Notes: generated by a model not told the origin, from the letters alone. Numbered from the stretch's first letter, positions 14,301 to 22,379 are shown. The stretch is DNA of 26,676 bases from CADEDH01 sp047971245 (GCA_047971245.1 JBKDZN010000034.1:1-26676), one strand, 5' to 3'. Numbers and translations are program-made.

Positions 14301-15632
14301 GTGGAACGACGACACGAGTACGTGCTCCGGGCGGTCGAGGAGCGCAACATCAAGCTGATCAGGCTGTGGTTCACCGACGTGCTCGGTCAGCTCAAGTCGG
14401 TGGCCATCTCGCCGGTCGAGCTGGACACCGCACTGGAGGAAGGCGTCCATTTCGACGGTTCGGCCATCGACGGGTTCAGCCGGGTGCAGGAATCCGACGT
14501 GCTGGCCGTGCCCGATCCGACCACGTTCGAGATCCTCCCATGGGCCGACGAGGGGACCACCGCCCGGATGTTCTGCGACATCCGCAACCACGACGGCACC
14601 CCGTTCGACGGCGACCCGCGCCAGGTCCTGCGGCGCAACATCACCACCGCCCGGGAGCTCGGCTACGAGTTCTTCGTCGCCCCGGAAATGGAGTTCTTCT
14701 ACTTCGCCGACGGCGATCCGAGCGCCCCGCCCCGGCCGCTCGACGCCGGTTCCTACTTCGATCTCACCACCAGCGACGTGTCGTCGGACCTGCGGCGCCA
14801 GACCATCTCGGTGCTGGAGACCATGGGGATCCCGGTGGAGTACTCCTTCCACGAGGATTCGCCCTCCCAGCACGAGATCGACCTGCGCTACACCGACGCC
14901 ATGTCCATGGCCGACCAGGTCATGACCTTCCGGGTCGTGGTGCGCGAGCTCGCCCTGGAACGGGGGCGGTACGCCTCGTTCATGCCCAAACCGCTGGCCG
15001 GCATGCAGGGCTCGGGGATGCATCTCCACCTGTCGCTGTTCGCCAACGACGAGAACGCCTTCAGCGACGACGCCGATCCGGCCACCCTGTCACCGGTGGC
15101 CCGCCGGTTCGTCGCCGGGCTCCTGGCCCACGCGCCCGAGATCACCGCAGTGACCAACCAGCTGGTCAATTCCTACAAACGACTCATCGTCGGCTTCGAA
15201 GCCCCGGCCCGCATCAGCTGGGCCCGCAACAACCGATCGGCCCTGGTGCGGGTCCCGCTCACCAAACCGAACAAGCCGTCGTCGACCCGGATCGAGTACC
15301 GGGCCCCCGACCCGGCCTGCAACCCCTACCTCACGTTCTCGGTCGTCCTGGCGGCCGGGTTGAAGGGGGTGACCGAAGGCTACGAGCTGCCCGAGGAGAC
15401 CATCGACAACCTCCTGGCCATGACGCCCGAGGAGGCCGACAAGCGGGGCGTCGGCCTTCTACCCCAGAGCCTCTCCGACGCCCTTGACGTCATGGAACGA
15501 TCCGATCTGGTGCGGGAAACCCTGGGCGAGCACATCTTCGAGTGGTTCCTGCGGAACAAGCGGCGAGAATGGCGCGACTACAAGACACACGTGAGCCAGT
15601 GGGAGCTGGAGCGCTACCTTCGGTCCTGGTGA
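14301..15632 (+). CDS. glnA2: Glutamine synthetase type I, GlnA2-like
   Basis: The 443-residue product matches the length and opening of mycobacterial GlnA2 (about 446 residues): VERRHEYVLRAVEERNIKLI followed by RLWFTDVLGQLKSVAI. Other landmarks are EEGVHFDGSAIDGFSRVQES, FVAPEMEFF, EYSFHEDSPSQHEIDLRY, FMPKPLAGMQGSGMHLHLSL, VNSYKRLI, NRSALVRVP and RIEYRAPDPACNPYL. The segment where adenylylated GSI enzymes carry NLYDLPPEE does not match (YELPEETIDN), so it is probably the alpha-type, unadenylylated enzyme. GTG 14301 was chosen by alignment with GlnA2; GTG 14223 would add 26 residues. A GlnR-like regulator starts 13 bases after its stop. Some GlnA2 relatives act on polyamines or are poor synthetases, so glutamine synthesis is likely but not certain. 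Confidence 0.9.
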   Translation: MERRHEYVLRAVEERNIKLIRLWFTDVLGQLKSVAISPVELDTALEEGVHFDGSAIDGFSRVQESDVLAVPDPTTFEILPWADEGTTARMFCDIRNHDGTPFDGDPRQVLRRNITTARELGYEFFVAPEMEFFYFADGDPSAPPRPLDAGSYFDLTTSDVSSDLRRQTISVLETMGIPVEYSFHEDSPSQHEIDLRYTDAMSMADQVMTFRVVVRELALERGRYASFMPKPLAGMQGSGMHLHLSLFANDENAFSDDADPATLSPVARRFVAGLLAHAPEITAVTNQLVNSYKRLIVGFEAPARISWARNNRSALVRVPLTKPNKPSSTRIEYRAPDPACNPYLTFSVVLAAGLKGVTEGYELPEETIDNLLAMTPEEADKRGVGLLPQSLSDALDVMERSDLVRETLGEHIFEWFLRNKRREWRDYKTHVSQWELERYLRSW

Positions 15633-15645
15633 GGTCTGGCGAACC

Positions 15646-16401
15646 GTGACAGCAGAAGAGTGTTTCCTCGTTTTCCCCGACCCTCCTCCCCCGGAGCTGG
15701 TCCGGACCCTCGACCTCTCCGGGCACGCCTGGAAGGCGGTGGGTGGTCTGGAGTCGTTACGGGCCGACGAAGACGGCGAACGGTGGACCGGGGCCATCGT
15801 CGTGGCCGACACCAACCCCGACGCGGCCTGGATGATGTGCCGCGAGCTGCGCCGCAACGACGTGCCCACCGAGCCGTTGCTGCTGGCCGTCTCGGGGGCC
15901 CAGCTCGACGATCTCGACTCCCGCAACGAGCTGTTCGACGATTTCATCATCACCCCCTTCCACCCACGGGAGCTGGAGACACGGCTGCGTCACCTGTTGT
16001 GGCGGGCCGGCCGCGGCGCCCGTCCCGAGGTGGTCAGCTACGGGCCGATCGAGCTCAACCTGGAGACCTACCAGGCCCAGGTGGCGAAACGGGCGCTCGA
16101 CCTCACCTACATGGAGTACGAGCTGCTCCGCTTCCTGGCCTCCAACCCCGGCCGGGTGTTCACCCGCGAGACCCTGCTCAACCGGGTCTGGGGCTACGAG
16201 TACTACGGCGGCGCCCGCACGGTCGACGTCCACATCCGTCGCCTGCGCGCCAAACTCGGCGAGGAGCACTCGCACCTGATCCAGACGGTGCGAAGCGTCG
16301 GCTACAAGCTCGGCCAATCACGCTGGGCCGAGCAGCCCGACGGTGAGGACCCCGACCCCCAGGACGGGGACCCTCAGGACCGGGCCGCCGCCGCCAGATG
16401 A
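15646..16401 (+). CDS. GlnR-like OmpR-family response regulator
   Basis: The product has 251 residues. Residues 1-120 form a receiver-like domain with VVADTNPD, where Asp55 stands at the usual phosphorylation site. The acidic pair near the N-terminus is missing, and the usual Lys before Pro-Phe is Thr103 (IITPFHP). This matches the atypical, phosphorylation-independent receivers of GlnR. Residues 132-223 form a winged helix: LDLTYMEYELLRFLASNPGR, FTRETLLNRVWGYEYYGG, ARTVDVHIRRLRAKLG, VRSVGYKL. This block closely resembles Streptomyces GlnR. The tail is acidic and disordered. The start is GTG 15646, only 13 bases after glnA2, so the two are probably co-transcribed. It is expected to control nitrogen genes. 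The nearby synthetases and glutamate dehydrogenase support that, but another OmpR-family role cannot be excluded. Confidence 0.8.
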   Translation: MTAEECFLVFPDPPPPELVRTLDLSGHAWKAVGGLESLRADEDGERWTGAIVVADTNPDAAWMMCRELRRNDVPTEPLLLAVSGAQLDDLDSRNELFDDFIITPFHPRELETRLRHLLWRAGRGARPEVVSYGPIELNLETYQAQVAKRALDLTYMEYELLRFLASNPGRVFTRETLLNRVWGYEYYGGARTVDVHIRRLRAKLGEEHSHLIQTVRSVGYKLGQSRWAEQPDGEDPDPQDGDPQDRAAAAR

Positions 16402-16441
16402 AGCGGACCGCCGGTTCTGACCGTGTGGTCGGGGATCGGCG

Positions 16442-17710
16442 CTACGGGAAGATGCCCCGGCGGTCGTAGACCTCGACCAGGCGGGTGAGGGCCACCACAT
16501 AGGCGGCATCCCGACGGCTGCAGCCCAGCGCCGCCCGCTTGGCGATCACCTCGTCGTGCGCGGTCCACACGATGTCCCGGAACCGGCTGTCGACGTCGGA
16601 CCGGGACCAGGCCCGGCTCGACTTGTTCTGCAGCCACTCGAAGTAGGACACCACCACGCCGCCCGCGTTGGCCAGGATGTCGGGGATCACCTCGATCCCC
16701 CGGTCGGCCAGGACGATCTCCGCCCCGGGCGTGGTGGGGCCGTTGGCCGCCTCGATGATCAGGCGGCACGACATCAGCTCGGCCCGGGCCGTGGTGACCT
16801 GGTTCTCCAGGGCGGCGGGGACGAAGACGTCGACCGGTTCGAGGAACAGGTCCTCGGGGTCGATCTCTTCCCCACCGGGGTACCCGGCCACCCCGCCAGT
16901 GTCGGCCACCCAGGTGCGCAGCTTGACCACATCGAGGCCACCCCGGGCCCGCACGGCGCCGGTGTGGTCCCCGACGGCGACGATCCGGCAACCGGCCTCC
17001 GCCGCCAGCTCGGCGAAGTTCCCGCCCACATTGCCGAACCCCTGGACCGCGATGTCGAGCTCGTCGAGGCGGGCGTCGACCTCACCGCACCAGTGGCGCA
17101 GGCTGTAGAGCACCCCTTGCCCCGTGGCCTCCTCCCGCCCGACCGAACCCCCGCAGGCCAACGACTTGCCGGTGACCACACCCTTCACGCTCTGGCGGAA
17201 CCCGGGCGGCGAGATGTTGGCGTAGGTGTCCATGACCCAGTCCATCGTCTGGCTGTTGGTGCCGAGGTCGGGGGCCGGGATGTCGTGGTCCGGACCGATG
17301 TTGGATCCGAGGGCGTGGGTGAACCGCCGCACCACCGCTTTGAGGTCATTGGTCGACAACTGGGACGGGTCGATCCGCAACCCACCCTTGGCCCCCCCGA
17401 ACGGGACACCGACGAGGGCCGTCTTGAACGTCATCCAGGCGGCGAGGGCCTTGACCTCGTCCAGGTCGACCTGGGGGTGGAATCGAAGGCCACCCTTGAA
17501 CGGTCCGAGGATGTCGTTGTGCTGGATCCGGTAGCCCGTGAACACCCGGGTCGTGCCGTCCTCCAGGTGGACCGGGAAGTTGACGATGATCTCGTTCTTC
17601 GGTTGAGCGAGGATCTCCCGGTAGGCGGGGTCGAGGTCGATCAGGTCGGCCGCCCGCTGAAACTGCTCCACGGCGACCTGGTGGAGACTCCGTTGTCTCT
17701 CGTGCTGCAT
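16442..17710 (-). CDS. gdhA: Glutamate dehydrogenase (Glu/Leu/Phe/Val family)
   Basis: The 422-residue protein interconverts glutamate and 2-oxoglutarate plus ammonia. The substrate domain shows GPFKGGLRFHP with Lys72, MTFKTALVGVPFGGAKGGL with Lys96 and the catalytic Lys108, and PAPDLGT with Asp148. The nucleotide domain has VQGFGNVGGNFAELA with the GxGxxG fold near 224, and later EAANGPTTP and NAGGVVVSYFEW. It is a 420-residue hexameric type, as in Bacillus RocG/GudB. The cofactor is not certain from sequence. The start is ATG 17710, with AGGA about 10 bases upstream. It lies downstream of serS on the same strand and converges with the GlnR-like gene, 40 bases apart. The context suggests nitrogen-linked control. 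Confidence 0.93.
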   Translation of the reverse strand: MQHERQRSLHQVAVEQFQRAADLIDLDPAYREILAQPKNEIIVNFPVHLEDGTTRVFTGYRIQHNDILGPFKGGLRFHPQVDLDEVKALAAWMTFKTALVGVPFGGAKGGLRIDPSQLSTNDLKAVVRRFTHALGSNIGPDHDIPAPDLGTNSQTMDWVMDTYANISPPGFRQSVKGVVTGKSLACGGSVGREEATGQGVLYSLRHWCGEVDARLDELDIAVQGFGNVGGNFAELAAEAGCRIVAVGDHTGAVRARGGLDVVKLRTWVADTGGVAGYPGGEEIDPEDLFLEPVDVFVPAALENQVTTARAELMSCRLIIEAANGPTTPGAEIVLADRGIEVIPDILANAGGVVVSYFEWLQNKSSRAWSRSDVDSRFRDIVWTAHDEVIAKRAALGCSRRDAAYVVALTRLVEVYDRRGIFP

Positions 17711-17745
17711 CGTCTTGATTCCTGTGGGGTTGTCGGGTACTCACA

Positions 17746-17763
17746 CCCCACCTCGCTGTGGGG
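17746..17763 (-). terminator. Hairpin between serS and the glutamate dehydrogenase gene
   Basis: CCCCAC (17746-17751) and GTGGGG (17758-17763) form a perfect 6-bp stem around six bases. It follows the serS stop by 36 bases. CTGTGGGG occurs again at 17722-17729, nearer the dehydrogenase start, so a regulatory role is as possible as termination. Confidence 0.4.
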
Positions 17764-17799
17764 ATGAGGCTCGCGGCGGGAACCGCAAGTTCTGATGGG

Positions 17800-19071
17800 T
17801 CAGGCGTCGGCCGCTCCGGCCGGCATCTCGATCCGCTCCAGGCCTCCGCAGAACGGACGGATGGCCTCGGGGACCACCACCGTCCCATCGGCCTGTTGGT
17901 GGTTCTCCATGATGAAAACCAGGGTTCGGCCGATGGCGCACGCCGTGCCGTTGAGGGTGTGCACCAGCTCGGTGCCACGGTCGGTGCCGAAGCGGGTCCC
18001 CATCCGCCGGGCCGAGTAGTCGGTGTAGTTGGAGCATGAGGTCAGTTCCCGGTACCGCTGCTCGGACGGCAACCAGACCTCGATGTCGTACTTCTTTGCC
18101 GCCGCCGGCCCGAGGTCGCCCGACGCCGTCGTGATCACCCGGTACGGCAGCTCGAGCTCGGAGATCAGCTCCTCCTCGATGCTGCGGATCAGCTCCAGCT
18201 CGTCCCACGACGACTCGGGGGCGCAGTAGGAGAACATCTCCACCTTGTCGAACTGGTGGACGCGGAACAGGCCGCTGGTGTCCTTGCCGTAGGTGCCGGC
18301 CTCCCGGCGGAAGCACGACGAGTACCCGGCGTACCGCAGGGGTAGATCGGCCCCATCGAGTTTCTCCTCCCGGTGGAGGCCGGCCAAGCCGACCTCAGCG
18401 GTGCCGATCAGGAACAGCTCGTCGGCCTCGAGGGTGTAGACCTGATGCCGGTCGGTGGGGAAGAACCCCGCCAGTTCCATCATGTCTTCCCGGACCAGGA
18501 CCGGGGTGATCACCGGTATGAACCCCCGGCCGGACAGTTTGGCGAGAGCCCACTGGACCAGACCGAACTGGAGGCGCACGGCGTCGCCCAGTAGGTAGGC
18601 GAACCGGCTGCCCGACATGCGTACGGCCCGGGACGTGTCGACGATACCGAGCCGCTCACCGAGCTCGCCGTGGTCGTAGCGGGGGGCAGGCCCGGTCTCC
18701 CCGATCACCTTCTCCACCCGGAAGCTGTCCTCGCCCCCCACGGGCACCGAGGGGTCGGCCGGGTTCGGGATGGTGAGGGCCTCGCTGCGCACCGCGGTCT
18801 CCGCCGCGGCAAACTCGGCCTCCCGGGCCTGGAGGACCTCCTTCAGCTCCGCCGCCGCCGCGATCCGGGTGGGCCGCTCGTCGGGGTCGGCCCGCCCGAT
18901 CTCCTTCGACGCCGCGTTGGCCTCGGCTCGGAGCGACTCCACCTCGGCGAGCAGCGCGCGGCGCAGCGTGTCGTCGGCAACCAGGCGCTCGATCGTTTCC
19001 GGCGTCGCCCCCTTGGCCAGGGCTCCGGCGCGGTACCCATCGTCGTCGCGCAACAAACGCAGATCAATCAC
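17800..19071 (-). CDS. serS: Seryl-tRNA synthetase
   Basis: The 423-residue protein has the normal bacterial length. Residues 1-105 form the tRNA-binding coiled coil (VIDLRLLRDD, LAEVESLRAEANAASKEIGR). The class II catalytic core shows the motif 2 region YSSCFRREAGTYGKDTSGL with FRVHQFDKVEMF, and motif 3 GTACAIGRTLVFIMENHQ followed by VVPEAIRPF. It charges tRNA-Ser and also puts serine on tRNA-Sec, the first step of selenocysteine synthesis; selC is elsewhere in this window. The start is GTG 19071, by homology to the usual V/M-I-D-L-R-x-L-R opening. TACGGT stands eight bases upstream and there is no ribosome site, so the mRNA may be leaderless. It is divergent from the TetR gene. Confidence 0.95.
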   Translation of the reverse strand: MIDLRLLRDDDGYRAGALAKGATPETIERLVADDTLRRALLAEVESLRAEANAASKEIGRADPDERPTRIAAAAELKEVLQAREAEFAAAETAVRSEALTIPNPADPSVPVGGEDSFRVEKVIGETGPAPRYDHGELGERLGIVDTSRAVRMSGSRFAYLLGDAVRLQFGLVQWALAKLSGRGFIPVITPVLVREDMMELAGFFPTDRHQVYTLEADELFLIGTAEVGLAGLHREEKLDGADLPLRYAGYSSCFRREAGTYGKDTSGLFRVHQFDKVEMFSYCAPESSWDELELIRSIEEELISELELPYRVITTASGDLGPAAAKKYDIEVWLPSEQRYRELTSCSNYTDYSARRMGTRFGTDRGTELVHTLNGTACAIGRTLVFIMENHQQADGTVVVPEAIRPFCGGLERIEMPAGAADA

Positions 19072-19079
19072 GCGCTCGT

Positions 19080-19085
19080 ACCGTA
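19080..19085 (-). promoter_or_regulatory. Candidate -10 box of serS (TACGGT)
   Basis: On the minus strand TACGGT ends eight bases before the GTG at 19071, close enough for a leaderless or nearly leaderless transcript. Confidence 0.4.
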
Positions 19086-19411
19086 CTGGCCGCGACCGGC
19101 GATGCATCGGCGGTACAAATCCTGGTCACGGTTCCTCGATCATCAGGATTTCACCGATCGACGGTAGGGACCGAAGGGCGCGGCCTCGGCCGAACCCGAT
19201 CGTTAGGGCCCAATAGGATTGCCGACAACCACGCCCAATGTCGGCTCGGAGCCTCAGTCGAATGACCTGGTAGCCTCCAACGGATATGGGCGCGACGTAG
19301 CGGCCCGGCGGGCCCGATCTATTCGAGTCCCAAACAACCCCGCCGCCTTTCCAAACGTCGTTTCCCCCTGACAGTCGGGTGACGCTGGGGCGGTGACACT
19401 GGATGGGGGCC

Positions 19412-19417
19412 TAGCAT
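19412..19417 (+). promoter_or_regulatory. Candidate -10 box (TAGCAT) of a leaderless transcript
   Basis: TAGCAT is followed by exactly seven bases and then the GTG start at 19425, so transcription should begin at the start codon. No ribosome site is present. Confidence 0.55.
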
Positions 19418-19424
19418 ATGGGCG

Positions 19425-20033
19425 GTGACCGAGCGACCTCCAAAGTCGGAACAAACCCGCCGACGCCTCCTGGATGCGGCCGCGGCCGTGATCAGTCAAC
19501 GGGGCGACAGCGGCACACGACTTAGCGATATCGCCGGTCGGGCCAATGTGAGAACGCCGGCGATCTACTACCACTTCTCCTCCCGCGAAGACCTCCTCGA
19601 GGAGGTGATGTACGAGGGCGCGATCACCATGCTCACCCGTCACGACGACGCCATGGCCGAGCTTCCCCCGAACACCCTCACCATCGACCGGATCGCCGTC
19701 GCGGTCGACATCCATCTGCGCACCGAGCTCAGCCTGTCGGACTACTCCAAGGCCCTCATCCGCAACGCAAACCAGCTCTCCGAGGGGGTTGCCGCCCGGG
19801 CCCTCACCGCGGTGCGGGAGTACGCGGAACGATGGCGTGCCCTGCTGACCGCCCTGGAGCAGGAGGGCTCCCTGCGCCCGGGGTTGAACGTCTCGGTGGC
19901 CCGCATGTTCGTACTGTCGGCCCTCAACGGAGCGCCGGAATGGTACGAGCCGAGCCAGGGCGCGCTCGACCACATCGTCGATCAGGCACAGATCCTCATC
20001 GTCGGGTCACTGGTCGCGTCCGAACACGGGTAG
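19425..20033 (+). CDS. TetR-family transcriptional regulator
   Basis: The product has 202 residues. The N-terminal DNA-binding domain (about 10-56) reads EQTRRRLLDAAAAVISQRG, then the helix-turn-helix TRLSDIAGRANVRTPAIYYHF with the family's typical YYHF, and SSREDLLEEVM. The C-terminal ligand and dimer domain (60-200) is helical and gives no hint of the ligand; the segment ALIRNANQLSEGVAARA resembles TetR_C domains of regulators of lipid or xenobiotic metabolism. The gene is divergent from serS and convergent with the small membrane-protein gene. Direct repeats flanking its own -10 box could be an autoregulatory site. The target genes are unknown. Confidence 0.85.
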   Translation: MTERPPKSEQTRRRLLDAAAAVISQRGDSGTRLSDIAGRANVRTPAIYYHFSSREDLLEEVMYEGAITMLTRHDDAMAELPPNTLTIDRIAVAVDIHLRTELSLSDYSKALIRNANQLSEGVAARALTAVREYAERWRALLTALEQEGSLRPGLNVSVARMFVLSALNGAPEWYEPSQGALDHIVDQAQILIVGSLVASEHG

Positions 20034-20066
20034 GAGCAGCAGGACGGCGAGCGCCCCGGCCACCGG

Positions 20067-20237
20067 TCAGGCCGCCGCCTCGGCCACATCGGCCCCGGAC
20101 TCGTCCTCGGCGGCCTGTTCGCTCCGCACCGTGAGCAGCTGACCGATCACCCCGGCAGCCAGGCCGGTACTCCAGAGAAAGCCGATCGGGATCACCAGCA
20201 CCAACACGACCACCACACCAATGACATACCAAATCAC
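20067..20237 (-). CDS. 56-residue single-pass membrane protein
   Basis: A small protein starts at GTG 20237: VIWYVIGVVVVLVLVIPIGF is a clear membrane helix near the N-terminus. A glycine-containing segment follows, then a charged acidic tail (VRSEQAAEDESGADVAEAAA). GAGGAGG, within the end of the preceding RidA gene, is a strong ribosome site. The start lies two bases after the RidA stop, so the two are surely co-transcribed. Longer in-frame starts upstream fall within the RidA gene and are unlikely. The function is unknown; the tail should face the cytoplasm or exterior depending on insertion, which the sequence does not settle. Confidence 0.65.
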   Translation of the reverse strand: MIWYVIGVVVVLVLVIPIGFLWSTGLAAGVIGQLLTVRSEQAAEDESGADVAEAAA

Positions 20238-20239
20238 TG

Positions 20240-20623
20240 CTATTCCTCCTCGTCCGATGTGTAGCCACCGACATGGCCCACATGCCACGCCATGGCCTCG
20301 ATCTCGACCAGAGCCCCGACCGGCAATGCGGCCACGGCAACGGCTGAGCGGGCCGGCCGATGGCCCTCGAACACCTCGGTGTAGATCCGGTTCATTTCCC
20401 CGTAGTCGTCCATGTCGGTGAGGAACACCGTGGTCTTGACCACATCGTCGAGGGTGGCGCCCTCGGTGGCCAGCACCGCCTGGAGATTAGCCAACGCCTG
20501 CCGGAACTGGGGTTCGAATCCGCCGTCGACCACGGCGCCGCCGGCCAGGCCGACCTGGCCCGAGGTCAACAACCACGGACCGACGGCGACGATGGGGGTG
20601 TAGGGCCCGACCGGCTTGCTCAC
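20240..20623 (-). CDS. RidA-family (YjgF/YER057c/UK114) protein
   Basis: The 127-residue protein shows the RidA pattern: LLTSGQVGL near residue 20, FEPQFRQALANLQAVLATEGATLDDVVKTTVFLTD in the middle, and RPARSAVAVAALPVGALVEIEA toward the end. The Arg in the RPARSAV segment corresponds to the carboxylate-binding arginine of RidA deaminases. These trimeric proteins hydrolyse reactive enamine or imine intermediates; some relatives do other jobs. GTG 20623 was chosen for the GAGGAGGAG ribosome site just upstream. It follows the molybdenum hydroxylase-like gene by 55 bases and precedes a small membrane-protein gene by two, suggesting one transcript. The C-terminus ends in an acidic Asp-Glu tail. 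Confidence 0.88.
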   Translation of the reverse strand: MSKPVGPYTPIVAVGPWLLTSGQVGLAGGAVVDGGFEPQFRQALANLQAVLATEGATLDDVVKTTVFLTDMDDYGEMNRIYTEVFEGHRPARSAVAVAALPVGALVEIEAMAWHVGHVGGYTSDEEE

Positions 20624-20678
20624 TGGCTCCTCCTCGGGAGTGGCGGCTCGGCGCCGCAGGGGCCGTCCGGCGATGGGG

Positions 20679-22379
20679 TCACCGCGTCGACGGCCCGGGG
20701 TCGAGCGGCCAGTCTGGCCGACATCCGTGGTGAAGCCAAACAGCCGCCGCCACCGCGGCGAACACGGCGTCGGAGCCGTTGACCGGCGGACCGTCGGCGG
20801 CAGGATCGATGGTGACACCGATCGGCGGGGTGTCAAGGGCCCGAGCGATACCGAAGCTCCGGATGGTGAGATCGTGGACCTGCCCGTCGGCGTCGACGGT
20901 GAGCGCCTCGCCGCACACCCACGACCAGGCCATGTGAGCGGCACCGATGGCGTACGAGCGGAGCACCACCTCGTCCAGGGGATCCCCGCAGGCCACGGTC
21001 ACCCTGATGCCGTCGTCGTCGACCACGGCCGACGCCCGCCCGCCGTCCGGTCCGGTGACCTCGCTCGTCTCCCCCCTCGCCCCGGCCAGCAGGACGACGG
21101 CCTCGGCCCAACCGGCGGCCCGGATCCGGGCCGAGGTGGGTGGTCCCGGCACCGTCACCGGCTCCACCACCAGGCCCGGGGCCACCCGAGCCACGGCCTC
21201 GTCGATCCCCGGCGTGGCCACCACCCGCAACACACCGGTACCGTCCCGGTTGGCCCCGCCCGCCACCGGCGGCCGTTTGGGGCCCCGGCGGGTGACGTCC
21301 TCCCGGCTGGCGAGGACCAGCACGGGACGACCGTGATCGTCGGCCAACGCCCGAGCCGTGGCACCGACGGTCGAGTCCGTCTTGCCCCCGAAGGCGCCGC
21401 CGTTGGCCAATGGTGAGGCCGGGGTCCCCCCGGGCCGGCACCAGGCGGCGTCGGTCTCCAGGTAGGCGGGCTCCACCCAGGTGGTCCGCAGGGTTGCCGC
21501 CCAGGCCCCGTCGGGCACCTCGAGTGGCCAGTGGTGGCCGACGGTGGTCCGCCGGCCCTGCACCTTGCCGATCAGGGCCCGCGCCTCGCCGAGGCTCTCG
21601 GCCACCGCCCAGCGACCGGACCGGTCGGCCAGGGCCACCAGGGCGTCGTCAGGAGCGGTGTCGGCGGCGAAACCGCCGGCGCCGCGGACGATCTCGGGGC
21701 CGACCCGTTGGGGCGAGCCGCCCTCGATGGTGGCGCGCCGGGCCGAACGGTCCGGGTCGCGCCGTCGGGCCAGGGTCACCGCGGTCTCCGGCCCGTCGCG
21801 GTGGAACCGCTCCCACGCTTCGGTGATGGTCTGCCATCCGGTGCAGCGGCACAGGTGGGCAACCAGGGCGCCGCGCACGTCGCCACCCGACACCGCGGGC
21901 GGTTCGCCCTGGCCGGGCCGGCCGGCCACCGGGTCGAGCCGGGTGATGATCCCCGGGGTGCAGAAGCCGCACTGGCTGGCCCCGGTGGCCATGAACGCGG
22001 CGGTCCAGGCCGAGAGCCGCTCGGCGTCGAGGCCCTCCACCGTGGTCACCTCACGACCGGCCACCCGGCGGAGGGGGGTCACGCACGCCACCCTCGGGCG
22101 GCCGTCGACCAGGACCGTGCAACAGCCGCATTGCCCCTGCGGCGCACAGCCGTCCTTCACCGACGTCACGCCGAACCGCCCCCGCAGCGCATCGAGCAGG
22201 CTGCCGCCCGGGTCGGCCACCTCGACGGCGCTCCCGTTGAGACGGAACGCCACCGGGCCCGGCCAGGATGGCCCGGCCGGAGACCCGTCGGCGTCGGGTC
22301 GGGGGCCGGACGGCGGGGCGGGAGGCTGGGCCGACGGTGAGGTCGAGGGGGGCGGGCCGGCGTCGGCTGGATCGGTCAC
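20679..22379 (-). CDS. Compact [2Fe-2S]/molybdenum hydroxylase fusion (xanthine dehydrogenase family)
   Basis: The 566-residue protein fuses two parts usually on separate subunits or in much longer chains. After a Pro-rich tail (1-40) comes a plant-type [2Fe-2S] domain with Cys78, Cys84, Cys87 and Cys99, then the helical [2Fe-2S] domain with CGFC (137-140) and CRC (177-179). Residues 225-566 resemble the Mo-cofactor subunit, with the motif GGAFGGK at 327-333 and a C-terminal SYAIGAAHMAWSWVCGEALTVD block. That subunit is normally 700-780 residues, so about half is missing. The position of the usual catalytic Glu (GxGE) reads PPVNGSDAVF, without the Glu. The start is GTG 22379 with GAGGGA upstream. 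An FAD subunit is not adjacent. RidA and a small membrane protein follow. It may be a redox protein with altered or no hydroxylase activity. Confidence 0.72.
   Translation of the reverse strand: MTDPADAGPPPSTSPSAQPPAPPSGPRPDADGSPAGPSWPGPVAFRLNGSAVEVADPGGSLLDALRGRFGVTSVKDGCAPQGQCGCCTVLVDGRPRVACVTPLRRVAGREVTTVEGLDAERLSAWTAAFMATGASQCGFCTPGIITRLDPVAGRPGQGEPPAVSGGDVRGALVAHLCRCTGWQTITEAWERFHRDGPETAVTLARRRDPDRSARRATIEGGSPQRVGPEIVRGAGGFAADTAPDDALVALADRSGRWAVAESLGEARALIGKVQGRRTTVGHHWPLEVPDGAWAATLRTTWVEPAYLETDAAWCRPGGTPASPLANGGAFGGKTDSTVGATARALADDHGRPVLVLASREDVTRRGPKRPPVAGGANRDGTGVLRVVATPGIDEAVARVAPGLVVEPVTVPGPPTSARIRAAGWAEAVVLLAGARGETSEVTGPDGGRASAVVDDDGIRVTVACGDPLDEVVLRSYAIGAAHMAWSWVCGEALTVDADGQVHDLTIRSFGIARALDTPPIGVTIDPAADGPPVNGSDAVFAAVAAAVWLHHGCRPDWPLDPGPSTR

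Larger units (their letters stand above)
19072..19424. other. Intergenic control region between serS and the TetR-type gene
   Basis: No gene was found in this 353-base gap between divergent genes. It contains the -10 boxes of both neighbours. The ten-base sequence GGGCGGTGAC occurs at 19388-19397 and again at 19420-19429, 32 bases apart and on either side of the TetR-gene -10 box. No T-box-like structure for serS was recognised. Confidence 0.45.

Noticed and set aside
16402..16441. A possible terminator between the GlnR-like gene and glutamate dehydrogenase.
   Set aside because: Only four-base pairings could be drawn in this 40-base gap.
11866..19255. The ten-base GGCTCGGAGC shared by the gaps at about 11868 and 19243.
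   Set aside because: It is short, nearly self-complementary and GC-rich, and the flanks do not align well, so it is not enough to call a shared element.
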